A DNA stretch of 64,000 nucleotides from contig CAYJPN010000010.1 in the NCBI GenBank assembly GCA_964372115.1, positions 62,001-126,000 on the forward strand, written 5' to 3'. This stretch comes from CG2-30-36-16 sp964372115. GTDB taxonomy: Bacteria > Bacteroidota > Ignavibacteria > Ignavibacteriales > Ignavibacteriaceae. Position 1 is the stretch's first letter, and each line of letters begins with the position of its first letter. Positions 1-9,169 of the stretch are shown here, piece by piece. The translations under genes and the position numbers were made by a program. Below the pieces are notes generated by a model that searched no databases, was not told the origin of the DNA, and saw only the letters and a program-made list of their open reading frames with translations.

Positions 1-1
1 T

Positions 2-1966
2 GAAAATAGCTCAACCGTTAGCAATTGCTACTCAACAGCAAATGTGAGTACATCATATTCAATAATGGGTGGTTTCGTTGGAGAAATTAATGGTGCAACA
101 GTTAGTAATTGCTACTCTAAAGGTAGTGTAACATTATCGGATTTGAGGGCCGGGGGTTTCGTTGGAAAAGTTACAAGCGCAACAGTCACTAATTGTTTCT
201 GGGATACTCAAACCTCTGGTAAGGCAACAAGTGCTGCAGGCACAGGGAAAACCACATTGGAAATGACAACCCGTTCTACCTTTACCGATGCCGGATGGGA
301 TTACTCAACCATTTGGGGTATGAATTCTACAGCAAATTCAGGTTATCCATTTCTCTTGTGGCAGGGATATGCTTCTGAACCATTGGGCATCGGCACTTCG
401 GAAGATCCTTACCAAATCGCGAATCTCAACAATCTCCTCTGGATTGTCGAAAGTTCGGATCGCTGGGCTGCGTATTATAAACAAACAACTGATATTGATA
501 TGTCATCAACCCAATACTGGGATGATGTTGATGACGATAGTGATGGAAATAAATATAATGACCCCAATGATGAAACAGCCGTTGGAAATAATGAGGGGTG
601 GCCGCCAATCGGAAACGCCACAACTAAATTCTCCGGTTCCTACAACGGACAAGTGCATACCATAAATGGTTTGTTCATTGCCAGAGCATCTTTAGATTAT
701 GTGGGTCTGTTTGGATATACTAATCTTGCTAATATTGAAAACATAGGTGTTACCAATGTGAACATTGCCGGCAGTTGGCAAACTGGCGGTTTGGTGGGAC
801 TACTTTATGCTAATTCAACCATCAGTAACTGCTATAGTATCGGAAATGTGAGCGGTGCTGGTTACGTTGGCTGTTTGGTGGGACATAATGATGGGGGTTC
901 AACCGTTAGTAAAAGCTATAGCAGCGGAACTGTGATTGGTTCTAGTAATTACATCGGCGGTTTGGTAGGAGGGAATCGGAGCTCAACAGCCAGTAATAGT
1001 TATAGCACTGCAAATGTGAGTACTTCTGGTATTTACGTTGGCGGTTTGGTGGGCTATCACACCAGCTCATCTGTTAGTAACAGCTACAGTACCGGGACTG
1101 TGAGTGGCAGTAATTACGTCGGTGGTTTGGTGGGGTATTTGACTAATGGTGCAACCGAGAGCAATTGTTTCTGGGATACCCAAACTTCCGGAAGATTAAC
1201 TAGCGCTGCCGGTGACGGCAAAACTACAGCAGAAATGAAAACCAATACAACTTTTATTGCTGCCGGTTGGGATCCTGCAATATGGAATATTGGAGATGGA
1301 ATTAACGATGGTTATCCATATTTAGATTGGCAAAATACAGGCGGCACTCCGCTTCCGGTAGAACTAACTTCCTTCACTGCCGCAACAAGCTCTGCTTCGA
1401 CAGGCTCAGCAACCGCTGTTGTGTTAAATTGGACTACTGCAACAGAAGTAAACAACTATGGATTTGAAATTCAGCGGTCAGTAGTCAGCGATCAGCGTTC
1501 AGAATGGGAAACAATTGGTTTTGTTGAAGGAAACGGTAACAGCAACTCGCCCAAAGAATATTCATATATTGATGAGAACATAGCAGCCGGCAATTATTTA
1601 TATCGCTTAAAACAGATTGATAACAACGGAGGATTCAGTTACGGCAGCGAGGTTGAGGTTAATATAGAAACAATTCCAATAGAATTTGCGCTTCATCAGA
1701 ATTACCCGAATCCGTTTAATCCTTCAACAACAATTAAATATTCAATTCCTTCTGTAGAGACGCACAGCGGGGCGTCTGTACAAAACATTTTATTAAAAGT
1801 TTACGACATACTTGGCAACGAATTTGCCACTTTGGTAAACGAAAATAAAAGTGCGGGTAATTACGAAGTAAAATTTGATGCTTCTAATTTATCAAGCGGA
1901 GTTTATTTTTATCAATTAAACGCCGACAGTTTTACTGCGACGAAGAAATTAATATTATTGAAGTAA
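2..1966 (+). CDS. T9SS-secreted GLUG-repeat surface protein, 5' end outside window
   Basis: The reading frame is open from base 2, so the true start lies upstream; a GTG at 44 is only an internal codon. The visible part holds repeated GLUG-type units of the form GGLVG...SNCYSTG (for example around bases 60-200 and 790-1170), which in this family build adhesin-like beta-helical passenger regions. Two copies of 'NCFWDTQTSG' end the two repeat blocks. Then comes an FN3-like module (PVELTSF...LNWTTATE, bases about 1350-1670) and a T9SS sorting domain from about base 1690 (NYPNPFNPSTTIKYS to KKLILLK). It is presumably exported by T9SS and attached to the cell surface. Oddities: a palindromic insert at 1753-1782 and a TCAGNNN heptamer run at 1471-1505, both listed separately. 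The substrate or partner is unknown. Confidence 0.85.
   Translation, partial: ENSSTVSNCYSTANVSTSYSIMGGFVGEINGATVSNCYSKGSVTLSDLRAGGFVGKVTSATVTNCFWDTQTSGKATSAAGTGKTTLEMTTRSTFTDAGWDYSTIWGMNSTANSGYPFLLWQGYASEPLGIGTSEDPYQIANLNNLLWIVESSDRWAAYYKQTTDIDMSSTQYWDDVDDDSDGNKYNDPNDETAVGNNEGWPPIGNATTKFSGSYNGQVHTINGLFIARASLDYVGLFGYTNLANIENIGVTNVNIAGSWQTGGLVGLLYANSTISNCYSIGNVSGAGYVGCLVGHNDGGSTVSKSYSSGTVIGSSNYIGGLVGGNRSSTASNSYSTANVSTSGIYVGGLVGYHTSSSVSNSYSTGTVSGSNYVGGLVGYLTNGATESNCFWDTQTSGRLTSAAGDGKTTAEMKTNTTFIAAGWDPAIWNIGDGINDGYPYLDWQNTGGTPLPVELTSFTAATSSASTGSATAVVLNWTTATEVNNYGFEIQRSVVSDQRSEWETIGFVEGNGNSNSPKEYSYIDENIAAGNYLYRLKQIDNNGGFSYGSEVEVNIETIPIEFALHQNYPNPFNPSTTIKYSIPSVETHSGASVQNILLKVYDILGNEFATLVNENKSAGNYEVKFDASNLSSGVYFYQLNADSFTATKKLILLK
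1471..1505 (+). repeat. TCAGNNN heptamer tandem repeat inside a coding region
   Basis: TCAG recurs at exactly 7-base spacing (1471, 1478, 1485, 1492, 1499), giving five TCAGNNN units. It lies in the FN3-like module of the GLUG-repeat protein, where paralogues show unrelated sequence. A 7-base unit changes the reading frame when one copy is gained or lost. Confidence 0.7.
1753..1782 (+). repeat. In-frame palindromic element (AGACGC type), copy 1
   Basis: Arms TGTAGAGACGC (1753-1763) and GCGTCTGTACA (1772-1782) pair with one mismatch around an 8-base loop. The element sits inside the T9SS sorting domain between 'YSIP' and 'KVYD', adding 8 residues relative to paralogues without an insert. It stays in frame. 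A second copy of the same type is at 8801-8830. Confidence 0.8.
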
Positions 1967-1977
1967 TGTTTTCAAGA

Positions 1978-2010
1978 AACCTCCGAGGTTTTGGAAGCCT
2001 CGGAGGTTTT
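1978..2010. terminator. Strong hairpin after the GLUG protein, terminator or REP-like
   Basis: Perfect 11-bp arms AACCTCCGAGG (1978-1988) and CCTCGGAGGTT (1998-2008) followed by TT. It starts 12 bases after the stop codon at 1966. It can act as an intrinsic terminator, although the T-run is short and the symmetric arms also fit a dispersed REP-like unit. Confidence 0.65.
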
Positions 2011-2045
2011 GGTCGCTCGATTTTGCCATTATCAACTGTTAAAAT

Positions 2046-2072
2046 AAGAGCGATCGGCGTGCTATCGCTCTT
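2046..2072. repeat. Second intergenic hairpin upstream of yefM
   Basis: Perfect 9-bp arms AAGAGCGAT (2046-2054) and ATCGCTCTT (2064-2072) around a 9-base loop. There is no T-run. It lies between the hairpin at 1978 and the toxin-antitoxin start, so it may belong to the antitoxin leader or be another small REP-like unit. Confidence 0.5.
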
Positions 2073-2123
2073 GCTTCTACGTCCGCTATTACGTACTTTT
2101 ATCCATTCAAAATGGAGTAAAAT

Positions 2124-2366
2124 ATGCAAACAATAAATGCCACAAGAGCGCGGTCAAATCTTTACAAATTGATTGACGAAGCACATTTAACAAATGAACC
2201 AATTAAAATTACTGGAAAAAGAGGCGATGCTGTTTTAATCTCTGATGACAATTGGCGAGCAATTCAAGAAACGCTTTATCTTCTTTCAGTCCCCAATATG
2301 AGAGAATCTATTATTGAAGGAGTTAACGTAAAAATTAAAGATTGCTCTGAGGAATTGGATTGGTAA
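2124..2366 (+). CDS. yefM: YefM/Phd-family antitoxin
   Basis: An 80-residue protein with the Phd/YefM layout: an N-terminal DNA-binding half beginning 'MQTINATRARSNLYKLID', the central 'ITGKRGDAVLISDDNWRAI' segment, and an acidic C-terminal tail (residues about 55-80) that would wrap and inhibit the toxin. Proteins of this family bind their own promoter and repress the operon, more strongly in complex with toxin. The start ATG at 2124 follows 'GGAGTAAAAT'. The toxin gene overlaps its last 7 bases, which fits translational coupling. The gene stands alone among T9SS genes, as is usual for mobile toxin-antitoxin modules. Confidence 0.9.
   Translation: MQTINATRARSNLYKLIDEAHLTNEPIKITGKRGDAVLISDDNWRAIQETLYLLSVPNMRESIIEGVNVKIKDCSEELDW
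2349..2353 (+). promoter_or_regulatory. Ribosome binding site GAGGA for yoeB with TTG start
   Basis: GAGGA lies 6 bases before the TTG at 2360 and inside the antitoxin gene. No ATG or GTG lies in frame near the expected N-terminus, so this site fixes TTG as the toxin start. Confidence 0.6.
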
Positions 2367-2626
2367 AGTGGAAAATTGTTTTTACTAAACAAGCTCAAAA
2401 AGATGCAAAAAAACTTTCTTTGTCTAATTTGAAGCCTAAAGCTCAAGCATTATTGAAATTGCTCGAAGAAGATCCATTTGTAAATCCTCCGCCATTTGAA
2501 AGATTAATAGGTGATTTATCTGGCACTTTTTCTCGTAGAATTAATATTCAACACAGAATGGTTTACCAGGTTTTAGAAAATGAACATGTTATTAAAATTT
2601 TAAGAATGTGGACACACTACGAATAA
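2360..2626 (+). CDS. yoeB: YoeB/Txe-family mRNA interferase toxin
   Basis: An 88-residue RelE-superfamily ribonuclease that in this family cuts mRNA at the ribosomal A site. It keeps the residues seen in E. coli YoeB by my alignment from memory: a Glu in 'PPFERL', the Arg in 'QHRMVY' and the C-terminal His in 'WTHYE'. 'LSGTFSRRI' matches the conserved 'LSGxWSRRI' block. It starts at TTG and overlaps the antitoxin stop by 7 bases, a common arrangement that keeps toxin output below antitoxin. All catalytic positions look intact, so I expect it to be active. Confidence 0.9.
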   Translation: MVKWKIVFTKQAQKDAKKLSLSNLKPKAQALLKLLEEDPFVNPPPFERLIGDLSGTFSRRINIQHRMVYQVLENEHVIKILRMWTHYE

Positions 2627-2634
2627 AATTCTGC

Positions 2635-2747
2635 TTTGGAAAATGGAATAGTGGTATGCTGGAAAGTTGAAATATTAACTTTCTACTATTCCATCTTTCC
2701 TCCGGATCATCATTCCTTCCTGTAATTACTCTACTCCATTTTCCAAA
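2635..2747. repeat. Nested inverted repeat downstream of yoeB
   Basis: Outer perfect 13-bp arms TTTGGAAAATGGA (2635-2647) and TCCATTTTCCAAA (2735-2747). Inside, GGAATAGT (2645-2652) pairs with ACTATTCC (2685-2692) and GAAAGTT (2662-2668) with AACTTTC (2677-2683), giving a long imperfect hairpin. It starts 8 bases after the toxin stop. It looks like a REP- or MITE-like unit and may also end transcription. Confidence 0.65.
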
Positions 2748-2880
2748 AGGTATTAAAATTAATTTCAAAACTTTTCTCTTTTTCTTTGCAATTATCCATA
2801 TCCGCAATATATTTGAATAAGGATTTTCTAATTATCAGCTGGAAAACTAAAAAGTAACCAAAAAAATTTTAGAGGGACAT

Positions 2881-4944
2881 ATGAAAAAACTTATTCTTCT
2901 TTTAACCGCACTGTTATGTTCAAATTTATTTGCGCAGTTTACTTATGTTGATAGCACATTCGCGGGCTCGCATTTTAACACCTCATTTATTAATAATGCG
3001 CTGACAATCGATACTACCCACTTAGTCAATCATGCTTTATTTAAACCAATAAAAGCTCATTTTACTCTTTCTAATTCTGATACTTCACAGAGTAATCCGA
3101 ACAAATTAGTAGATAACAATACCAGCACATTCATAACTTTTAGATGTGTTAACTCTTATTTTATTATTGACTTGATAGACACAATAGCAATTGAGCATTT
3201 TGAATTACTTCCGTTTGCCGGCAATCCGAACCTTTGCGGCAAAGCCTATAAATTATATGCCGGTTTAGATTCTACTAACATGGATTTAATCTCTCAAAAA
3301 ACTGACTTACATACATCAATTATTCAAGACACCTTTCCAACTGTAAATACAAGATTTTTAAAATATGTCGTTACTGAAATTGACAGCGGATATGTTGCAG
3401 CTTTTAGCGAGTTCAGATTAATAGGAGACTATTATGATGATAAAGCTTTTTTCATTTCTAATACGAAATATTCTGGAATGCAAAGTACATTTAACAATGT
3501 ATCCGTTGAAGGAACAAACATAACCGGTACTAATTTGCAATTACGTTTTCGAGCCGGTGACCAGAGTAATTTAAACTTAACATGGACAGACTGGACTCCA
3601 TACCAGGAGGTTCCGGTAGCATTATCTTCAATCAGCAATAAAACTTTTTTTCAGTATCAATTAAAAATGCTGAAGACCGGTACAACGATACCGATGGTGA
3701 ACAAAGTAGAAATTAATTATTCAGAATTTCCGGTACAGAGATTTAAAATTTATCCTCCTCCGGTTTATTTTCTTTTCGAAAATTATTATTCGAAGTATAT
3801 GATTGATAATCAAGAAAACATTTGGTTTTTGAATATGATTTCTCACGGTGGTTATGCAACAACCGGTGTTTACAAATATTCTAATAATCGGATTATACTT
3901 ACTGCTGACCTTGAATATAGTTATTATGAATTTGCATCGGGAACTTCAACGAATTATTTATTGCATACAGGCGCTTTTAATTCTCGCAGCTTAAGAGCAA
4001 CCAATGATACTGTTTGGAGTTTGATGCAAGTATCGAATGATATTTTAGATCATTCTCAATCATTGTTTGTTGACAGGTCAGATAATCTTTGGATAATAGG
4101 CAATGGAGCATGCAAGTATGATGGTTCAAACTGGACGATTTACAGAACTAATACGTGCGATATTCCTTCCAATTATACCACTGCTATTGCACAAGACAAC
4201 AGCAGCAACATTTGGATAGGAACAGAGGATAAAGGACTCGCAAAATTAACTTTATCCGGTGACTGGATTTTATATAATAAATTAAACGGCGGTGCCCCTT
4301 ACGACTCGATAAAACGTATTGATGTTTTTGAGAATGGGAATATACTGGTTAAGTTTCAAATAAATTCGTATTCAGACTACAAAACTTATTTGTTTAATCA
4401 ATATCAATGGAGCTTATTTTTTCAGTACGATGAGGCATATATAATTGAACGAAATAATGTTTGGTTTAAAGGTAACGGATTAGATAGAATTTCCGGAAAT
4501 GACACATTACATTTAACAAAATCAAACTCTTTCGTCTTTAACTCACCATTTTATCTTCAGGTAGATTCAAAAAATAATTTATGGTATTTAGACGGCACAT
4601 CTTACAATTATCCTAGTTTTTATCAGGTCTTTACTCAAAATGTTTTACTAAACCAAAAAGAAGAACAAAACATTTTACCTATAAAAATTCATCTTGAACA
4701 AAACTACCCCAATCCGTTCAATCCGACAACAACAATAAGCTACTCGCTTCCTGCAAGCGGGTTTGCATCAATAAAAGTATACGATATACTCGGTAAAGAA
4801 ATAACTACACTTGTTAATGATTATAAAACTCCAGGCAATTACACCGTTAATTTTAATAAAGGCAATCTCGCTTCGGGCGTTTATTTCTACCGTTTAATTT
4901 TTAACGGGAATGTTTCAACTAAAAAAATGTTGATTTTAAAATAG
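2881..4944 (+). CDS. T9SS-secreted protein with F5/8C-like and propeller domains (copy A)
   Basis: A 687-residue secreted protein. Residues 1-19 form a signal peptide ending 'NLFAQ'. Residues about 55-185 resemble an F5/8 type C (discoidin-like) fold, with 'KLVDNNTSTF' and a late 'RFLKYVVTEID'. Residues about 295-600 contain propeller-like strands of the two-component-regulator type, such as 'SNIWIGTEDKGLAKL' and 'DNLWIIGNGACKYDG'. The last 80 residues are a T9SS sorting domain. The ATG follows 'AGAGGGACAT'. A paralogue begins 9 bases after its stop, so the two are co-transcribed. No enzymatic motif is visible; an extracellular binding role is inferred. Confidence 0.8.
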   Translation: MKKLILLLTALLCSNLFAQFTYVDSTFAGSHFNTSFINNALTIDTTHLVNHALFKPIKAHFTLSNSDTSQSNPNKLVDNNTSTFITFRCVNSYFIIDLIDTIAIEHFELLPFAGNPNLCGKAYKLYAGLDSTNMDLISQKTDLHTSIIQDTFPTVNTRFLKYVVTEIDSGYVAAFSEFRLIGDYYDDKAFFISNTKYSGMQSTFNNVSVEGTNITGTNLQLRFRAGDQSNLNLTWTDWTPYQEVPVALSSISNKTFFQYQLKMLKTGTTIPMVNKVEINYSEFPVQRFKIYPPPVYFLFENYYSKYMIDNQENIWFLNMISHGGYATTGVYKYSNNRIILTADLEYSYYEFASGTSTNYLLHTGAFNSRSLRATNDTVWSLMQVSNDILDHSQSLFVDRSDNLWIIGNGACKYDGSNWTIYRTNTCDIPSNYTTAIAQDNSSNIWIGTEDKGLAKLTLSGDWILYNKLNGGAPYDSIKRIDVFENGNILVKFQINSYSDYKTYLFNQYQWSLFFQYDEAYIIERNNVWFKGNGLDRISGNDTLHLTKSNSFVFNSPFYLQVDSKNNLWYLDGTSYNYPSFYQVFTQNVLLNQKEEQNILPIKIHLEQNYPNPFNPTTTISYSLPASGFASIKVYDILGKEITTLVNDYKTPGNYTVNFNKGNLASGVYFYRLIFNGNVSTKKMLILK

Positions 4945-4953
4945 GAGGGAACA

Positions 4954-7026
4954 ATGAAAAAAATATTTATAATTTTAGTCATAATATCTGTTAATCTATT
5001 TGCGCAGTTTACATATACCGATTCTACATTTGAAGGAAGACGTTATGGGCTGCTTGATACGGGGAACGGGTTTACTATTGATACATCAAAAAATTACAGT
5101 TTAGCCTTTGGCAAAAACTGTTCGATTAATTGGATGAACTTCTACAACTCAAATTATACCAATCCTGAAGATTTAGTTGATGGTGATTCTTCTACTTTTG
5201 TCATCTTTAGTTCTCATAATATTTTATCCGAAATCCTTATAGATCTCGACGAAAGTATCGAAATAAACCAGATAAAATTTCATACTGCATATCATATTCC
5301 TCATATTAACACCAGGGGATATAAAATGTATATAGGAAATGATATATCTTCAATGAACCTATTTATTGAAAGAAGCGGATTGACATCGCAGCCCATATTA
5401 ACAGAAAATTTCACTCCGGTCTCAACAAGGTATATTAAAATAGTATTAACCGAATTTGATTCCGCTTATGCTACTTCACTTAGTGAAATTGAAGTATTCG
5501 GACCAATACAAACAAAATCAGCTTATTATTACAGCGATATAGTAACTGTAAAATCATTCACAAATTTAAGCTTGTTTTCTATTTCGGGAAGCAATCTTGA
5601 AGGACAAGTTTTTTATAGAATACAATCGGGATTAAACAGTAAAATAAATTCTTCATGGACAAAGATATCAGATTATATCCCGGTCTCTTCTCTCTACTCA
5701 GGTGTACTTAAGCCTTTTCTCCGGATTCAAATAAAATTGGTTTCCAATGGTTCAGTTCTTCCAGTTATAAATAAAATATCTTTAAATTCTGAAAATACAG
5801 TTTCTCAGCCCATACACTATTTAGGTCCCGAAGATTTACTGTCGCAGACAAGTTATATTTCTGCCGGCACGATAGACAATGAAAATAATCTTTGGGCTTC
5901 TGTTAGAAGCGGTCCCGGATACATTTATAACTTAATTAAAATTAACCCAACCGACTTTAATGCTTCAATAGTTACCCAAATCGGGAGTGCTAATTCTATT
6001 GCTGCTTCACAGGATAATAAAATATTTCTGTTTGATTACGCTGGATTAAAATATGTTGAAAATTCCATTTTGCATAATGTCGATTATAATTTCGGAACTC
6101 CCATTACCGATGGAATGGTATTCGATTCATTTGATAACTTATGGGTTGCAGTCCGAGATTCCGGTGTTGCTATGTATGACGGTAATAACTGGACTTATTA
6201 CACAAGTGAAAACACTGGATTACCTTTAAATAAAATTACCTGCATAGAATCAGATTATACAGGTAAAATCTGGATTGGCACACAAGAAAGCGGATTATTT
6301 AAATATGATCTTTGGAACGGTACATGGGAAAAATATATTGCTTTAACATCGGAACTTCCGGCTGATCATATAGAATATTTAAAAACATCACCATCCGGAT
6401 TGTTGTTCGTGAGAAGCAGCGATATGAATACCTTTGCTTCTACTTTCGACGGAACAACCTGGACAGATTTTACGAATTTGTTTAATGGTGTTTACTATAA
6501 ATTCGCGGCAATTGACCATAATGATAACTTTTGGTTTACGAATGGTGAATCAATTTACTACTATGATAATGATTCATTTAGAGAGTTTAACAGAAGTAAT
6601 TCTTTTCTGATGAATTCTATAAATTATTTTGAATTAGATAAAAACGATAACCTATGGACAGGTGCATATTCTGGTTATAGCAGTTATGATTCGATATATA
6701 CTTATTATTTGGGAGATAATTTTCTTACTGATGTTAAAACAAATTCACATAAAATTATTCCTGAAAATTTAATTCTAAATCAAAATTATCCCAACCCGTT
6801 CAATCCATCAACAACTATAAGCTATTCGCTTCCTTCAAGCGGTTTTGCTTCAATAAAAGTATACGATATACTCGGCAAAGAAATAACTACGCTTGTTAAT
6901 GATAATAAAACTGTCGGCAATTACACAGTTAATTTTAACAAAGGCAGTCTCGCCTCGGGAGTTTATTTTTACAGATTGAGCGCGGGAGATTTCCATCAGA
7001 CAAAAAAAATGATTGTTCTAAAGTAA
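4954..7026 (+). CDS. T9SS-secreted protein with F5/8C-like and propeller domains (copy B)
   Basis: A 690-residue paralogue of the preceding gene with the same order: signal peptide (residues 1-18, ending 'NLFAQ'), discoidin-like region (about 60-190, 'DLVDGDSSTFVIF'), propeller strands ('DNLWVAVRDSGVAMYDG', 'GKIWIGTQESGLFKYD'), then a sorting domain. The DNA of the sorting domains is nearly identical in the two copies (for example around 4790 and 6850) while the rest has diverged strongly. This suggests either strong constraint or gene conversion at the 3' end. RBS 'AGGAGGGAACA' precedes the ATG. The function is unknown beyond probable surface binding. Confidence 0.8.
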   Translation: MKKIFIILVIISVNLFAQFTYTDSTFEGRRYGLLDTGNGFTIDTSKNYSLAFGKNCSINWMNFYNSNYTNPEDLVDGDSSTFVIFSSHNILSEILIDLDESIEINQIKFHTAYHIPHINTRGYKMYIGNDISSMNLFIERSGLTSQPILTENFTPVSTRYIKIVLTEFDSAYATSLSEIEVFGPIQTKSAYYYSDIVTVKSFTNLSLFSISGSNLEGQVFYRIQSGLNSKINSSWTKISDYIPVSSLYSGVLKPFLRIQIKLVSNGSVLPVINKISLNSENTVSQPIHYLGPEDLLSQTSYISAGTIDNENNLWASVRSGPGYIYNLIKINPTDFNASIVTQIGSANSIAASQDNKIFLFDYAGLKYVENSILHNVDYNFGTPITDGMVFDSFDNLWVAVRDSGVAMYDGNNWTYYTSENTGLPLNKITCIESDYTGKIWIGTQESGLFKYDLWNGTWEKYIALTSELPADHIEYLKTSPSGLLFVRSSDMNTFASTFDGTTWTDFTNLFNGVYYKFAAIDHNDNFWFTNGESIYYYDNDSFREFNRSNSFLMNSINYFELDKNDNLWTGAYSGYSSYDSIYTYYLGDNFLTDVKTNSHKIIPENLILNQNYPNPFNPSTTISYSLPSSGFASIKVYDILGKEITTLVNDNKTVGNYTVNFNKGSLASGVYFYRLSAGDFHQTKKMIVLK

Positions 7027-7217
7027 ACAAATTATTTTTTACTAAATACCGTTTAAAACTTTCGGGAGGTGTTTTTTTGCAATATTTCGCGTACGCTCTC
7101 TTTTGCATAATTTCACCACCTCAATTGAATTAATTATTTTATTTTAATAAAAATATCGGTAAATTAATTCTGCCTCGTTGCTAGATATTTCGATTTATAA
7201 ATAAACCTGGAGTTATC

Positions 7218-9014
7218 ATGAAAAGAATATTGCTACTTTTTATTTTTGCGTTGTTCTCTACTTCATTCAGTCAGGTTCTTCGAGTTGAAAAACCTATCTT
7301 TAATACAGCGGATTCTAATCCTCGCTGGGGAAACGACCGTACTATACTCAATTACGAACCTATCGGTAAGTTTTCCGGAATTCAAAAATCCGATGGTCAA
7401 ATTTTTGTAGCGGTTAACGATACACAATCAACATCAAATCTCGGTCTAGTCATTTTTTCATCTTCGAATAGTGGTGAATCATGGTCGATGAACCCAAGCG
7501 GCATTAATTACCGCGCACACTTAGACAATGTAAAAATGATTCGCACAGTGCAGGATTCTCTTTACTGTTTCTTTCAGACCGGAAGTCAGGTTTTTTGTTG
7601 GAATTTTTTAGCTCCAGCACAACAGATCAGACCCGTTTTTATTGGCGGATATAGAGGTTTTGATGTAACAACATCTTCAACCGGCGGAATTTATATATTT
7701 TTAGATTCGCTTCCCACAAATAATATTGTAAGATACGCTACTACAAACGGTGGATATAATTGGATTAACAGAGGCTCTATTACATCAAATGGCGCAAATC
7801 CAAAAATTTCAATGTCCGGGACTGGAGATACACTGTTATTAAATTATTATGGACCTGTTCTGGCAGATACCGCAACATCGGTTATTAGACTTGCCCGGTA
7901 CCGCGAAACAGCACCGGGGATATTAGCTTCGGCAGGTTTTATTGACATTGCGACAGACCCCGCTCCAAAGTTTGAATATGTAAGCGCTACAAACAACAGC
8001 GAAATGTGGTTTGTATACACCAGCGGTAATATCGGGGCAAGAAATATTTGGGCAAGAAAAAGCTCGAACTCAGGAGTAACATGGGAACCTGCTTTTGCCG
8101 TAACAAATAACCCGAACTTCGATTATTACGGCACAGATATCAAATTCCATAGTTTTAATAATTTTGGTTTCGATCTTGTTTATCAAGCGGATTCCAATCA
8201 AGCAGGTCCTGCTTCAAATGATTCTGATTACCTCCTTTTTTCCGGTGCGGTATATGGTTCTATGCAGTTTACAGGATTAACCCGGTTAAGTGATTATCCC
8301 CCTGCACCCTATAGTACAAATTATTCTTCAACAATAGTAACCCTTAATAATACTAATTATGTGGGTGTTATTTACGTTGGAGAAGTTGGAAGTGATAAAA
8401 AACTTTTTTGGGATCGAGCACTCGCGGTTATCCCGGTTGAGTTGACTTCGTTTTACGCAAATGTAGAAAACAATAACGTATTATTAAATTGGACAACTGC
8501 TACCGAATTGAATAATAAAGGATTTTTTGTTGAAAGAAAATCATCCACAGATAAATTTAACTCGGTCGCTTTTATTCAGGGTAACGGCACTTCTACTGAC
8601 CGGCATAGTTATTCATATGTCGATAATAATCTTGAGCCGGGAAAATACTTCTACAGATTAAAACAAGTTGATTTGGATGGAACTACAAATATCTCGAACA
8701 CAATTGAAGTTGATATTTCAAACCCTTCGGAATTTGGGCTATCACAGAATTATCCGAACCCGTTTAATCCAACAACAAAAATAAAATATTCAATTCCTTC
8801 TGTGGAGACGCGCAGCGGTGCGTTTGTACAAAACGTTTCATTGAAAATTTATGACGTGCTTGGTAACGAAATTGCCACACTTGTAAACGAACAAAAAGCG
8901 CCGGGATTGTATGAGGTTGAATTTAACGCAAAAGGATTAGCGAGCGGAATTTATTTCTATAAACTAAATGCAGGTAGTTTTAGCCAAATAAGAAAAATGA
9001 CCATCTTGAAATAA
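7218..9014 (+). CDS. T9SS-secreted BNR-repeat (sialidase-like propeller) protein
   Basis: A 598-residue protein with a signal peptide (1-19, ending 'TSFSQ'). Asp-box/BNR-like motifs appear as 'SSNSGESW' (about residue 77-84), 'TTNGGYNW' (about 175) and 'SSNSGVTW' (about 290), which mark sialidase-type beta-propellers. The second half has the FN3-like 'PVELTSFYANVENNNVLLNW' module and then a sorting domain. The sorting domain carries the palindromic insert at 8801-8830. I see no full sialidase active site (no FRIP motif), so I call only the fold. The gene stands alone, with a strong terminator behind it. Confidence 0.75.
   Translation: MKRILLLFIFALFSTSFSQVLRVEKPIFNTADSNPRWGNDRTILNYEPIGKFSGIQKSDGQIFVAVNDTQSTSNLGLVIFSSSNSGESWSMNPSGINYRAHLDNVKMIRTVQDSLYCFFQTGSQVFCWNFLAPAQQIRPVFIGGYRGFDVTTSSTGGIYIFLDSLPTNNIVRYATTNGGYNWINRGSITSNGANPKISMSGTGDTLLLNYYGPVLADTATSVIRLARYRETAPGILASAGFIDIATDPAPKFEYVSATNNSEMWFVYTSGNIGARNIWARKSSNSGVTWEPAFAVTNNPNFDYYGTDIKFHSFNNFGFDLVYQADSNQAGPASNDSDYLLFSGAVYGSMQFTGLTRLSDYPPAPYSTNYSSTIVTLNNTNYVGVIYVGEVGSDKKLFWDRALAVIPVELTSFYANVENNNVLLNWTTATELNNKGFFVERKSSTDKFNSVAFIQGNGTSTDRHSYSYVDNNLEPGKYFYRLKQVDLDGTTNISNTIEVDISNPSEFGLSQNYPNPFNPTTKIKYSIPSVETRSGAFVQNVSLKIYDVLGNEIATLVNEQKAPGLYEVEFNAKGLASGIYFYKLNAGSFSQIRKMTILK
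8801..8830 (+). repeat. In-frame palindromic element (AGACGC type), copy 2
   Basis: TGTGGAGACGC (8801-8811) and GCGTTTGTACA (8820-8830) pair with three mismatches. Position, length (30 bases) and flanks ('ATTCCTTC' before, 'CAAAACGTTTC' after) match copy 1 at 1753. It again adds 8 residues between 'YSIP' and 'KIYD' of a T9SS sorting domain. Confidence 0.75.
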
Positions 9015-9030
9015 AAGACCCGTTCTGTAT

Positions 9031-9070
9031 AAAAAAGCCCGGCTCAACAAATAAGCCGGGCTTTTTTTTT
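9031..9070 (+). terminator. Intrinsic terminator after the BNR protein
   Basis: Perfect 10-bp stem AAGCCCGGCT (9035-9044) / AGCCGGGCTT (9054-9063), followed by a run of T. Confidence 0.9.
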
Positions 9071-9169
9071 GCAAAATTAAATTCCCGTTTTATAAATGAT
9101 TTTTCTTTTGATTAACAAAAGATTTATCGAATTTTAATTTATCTGTTTTTATAATTTTGAGCAATTCTG

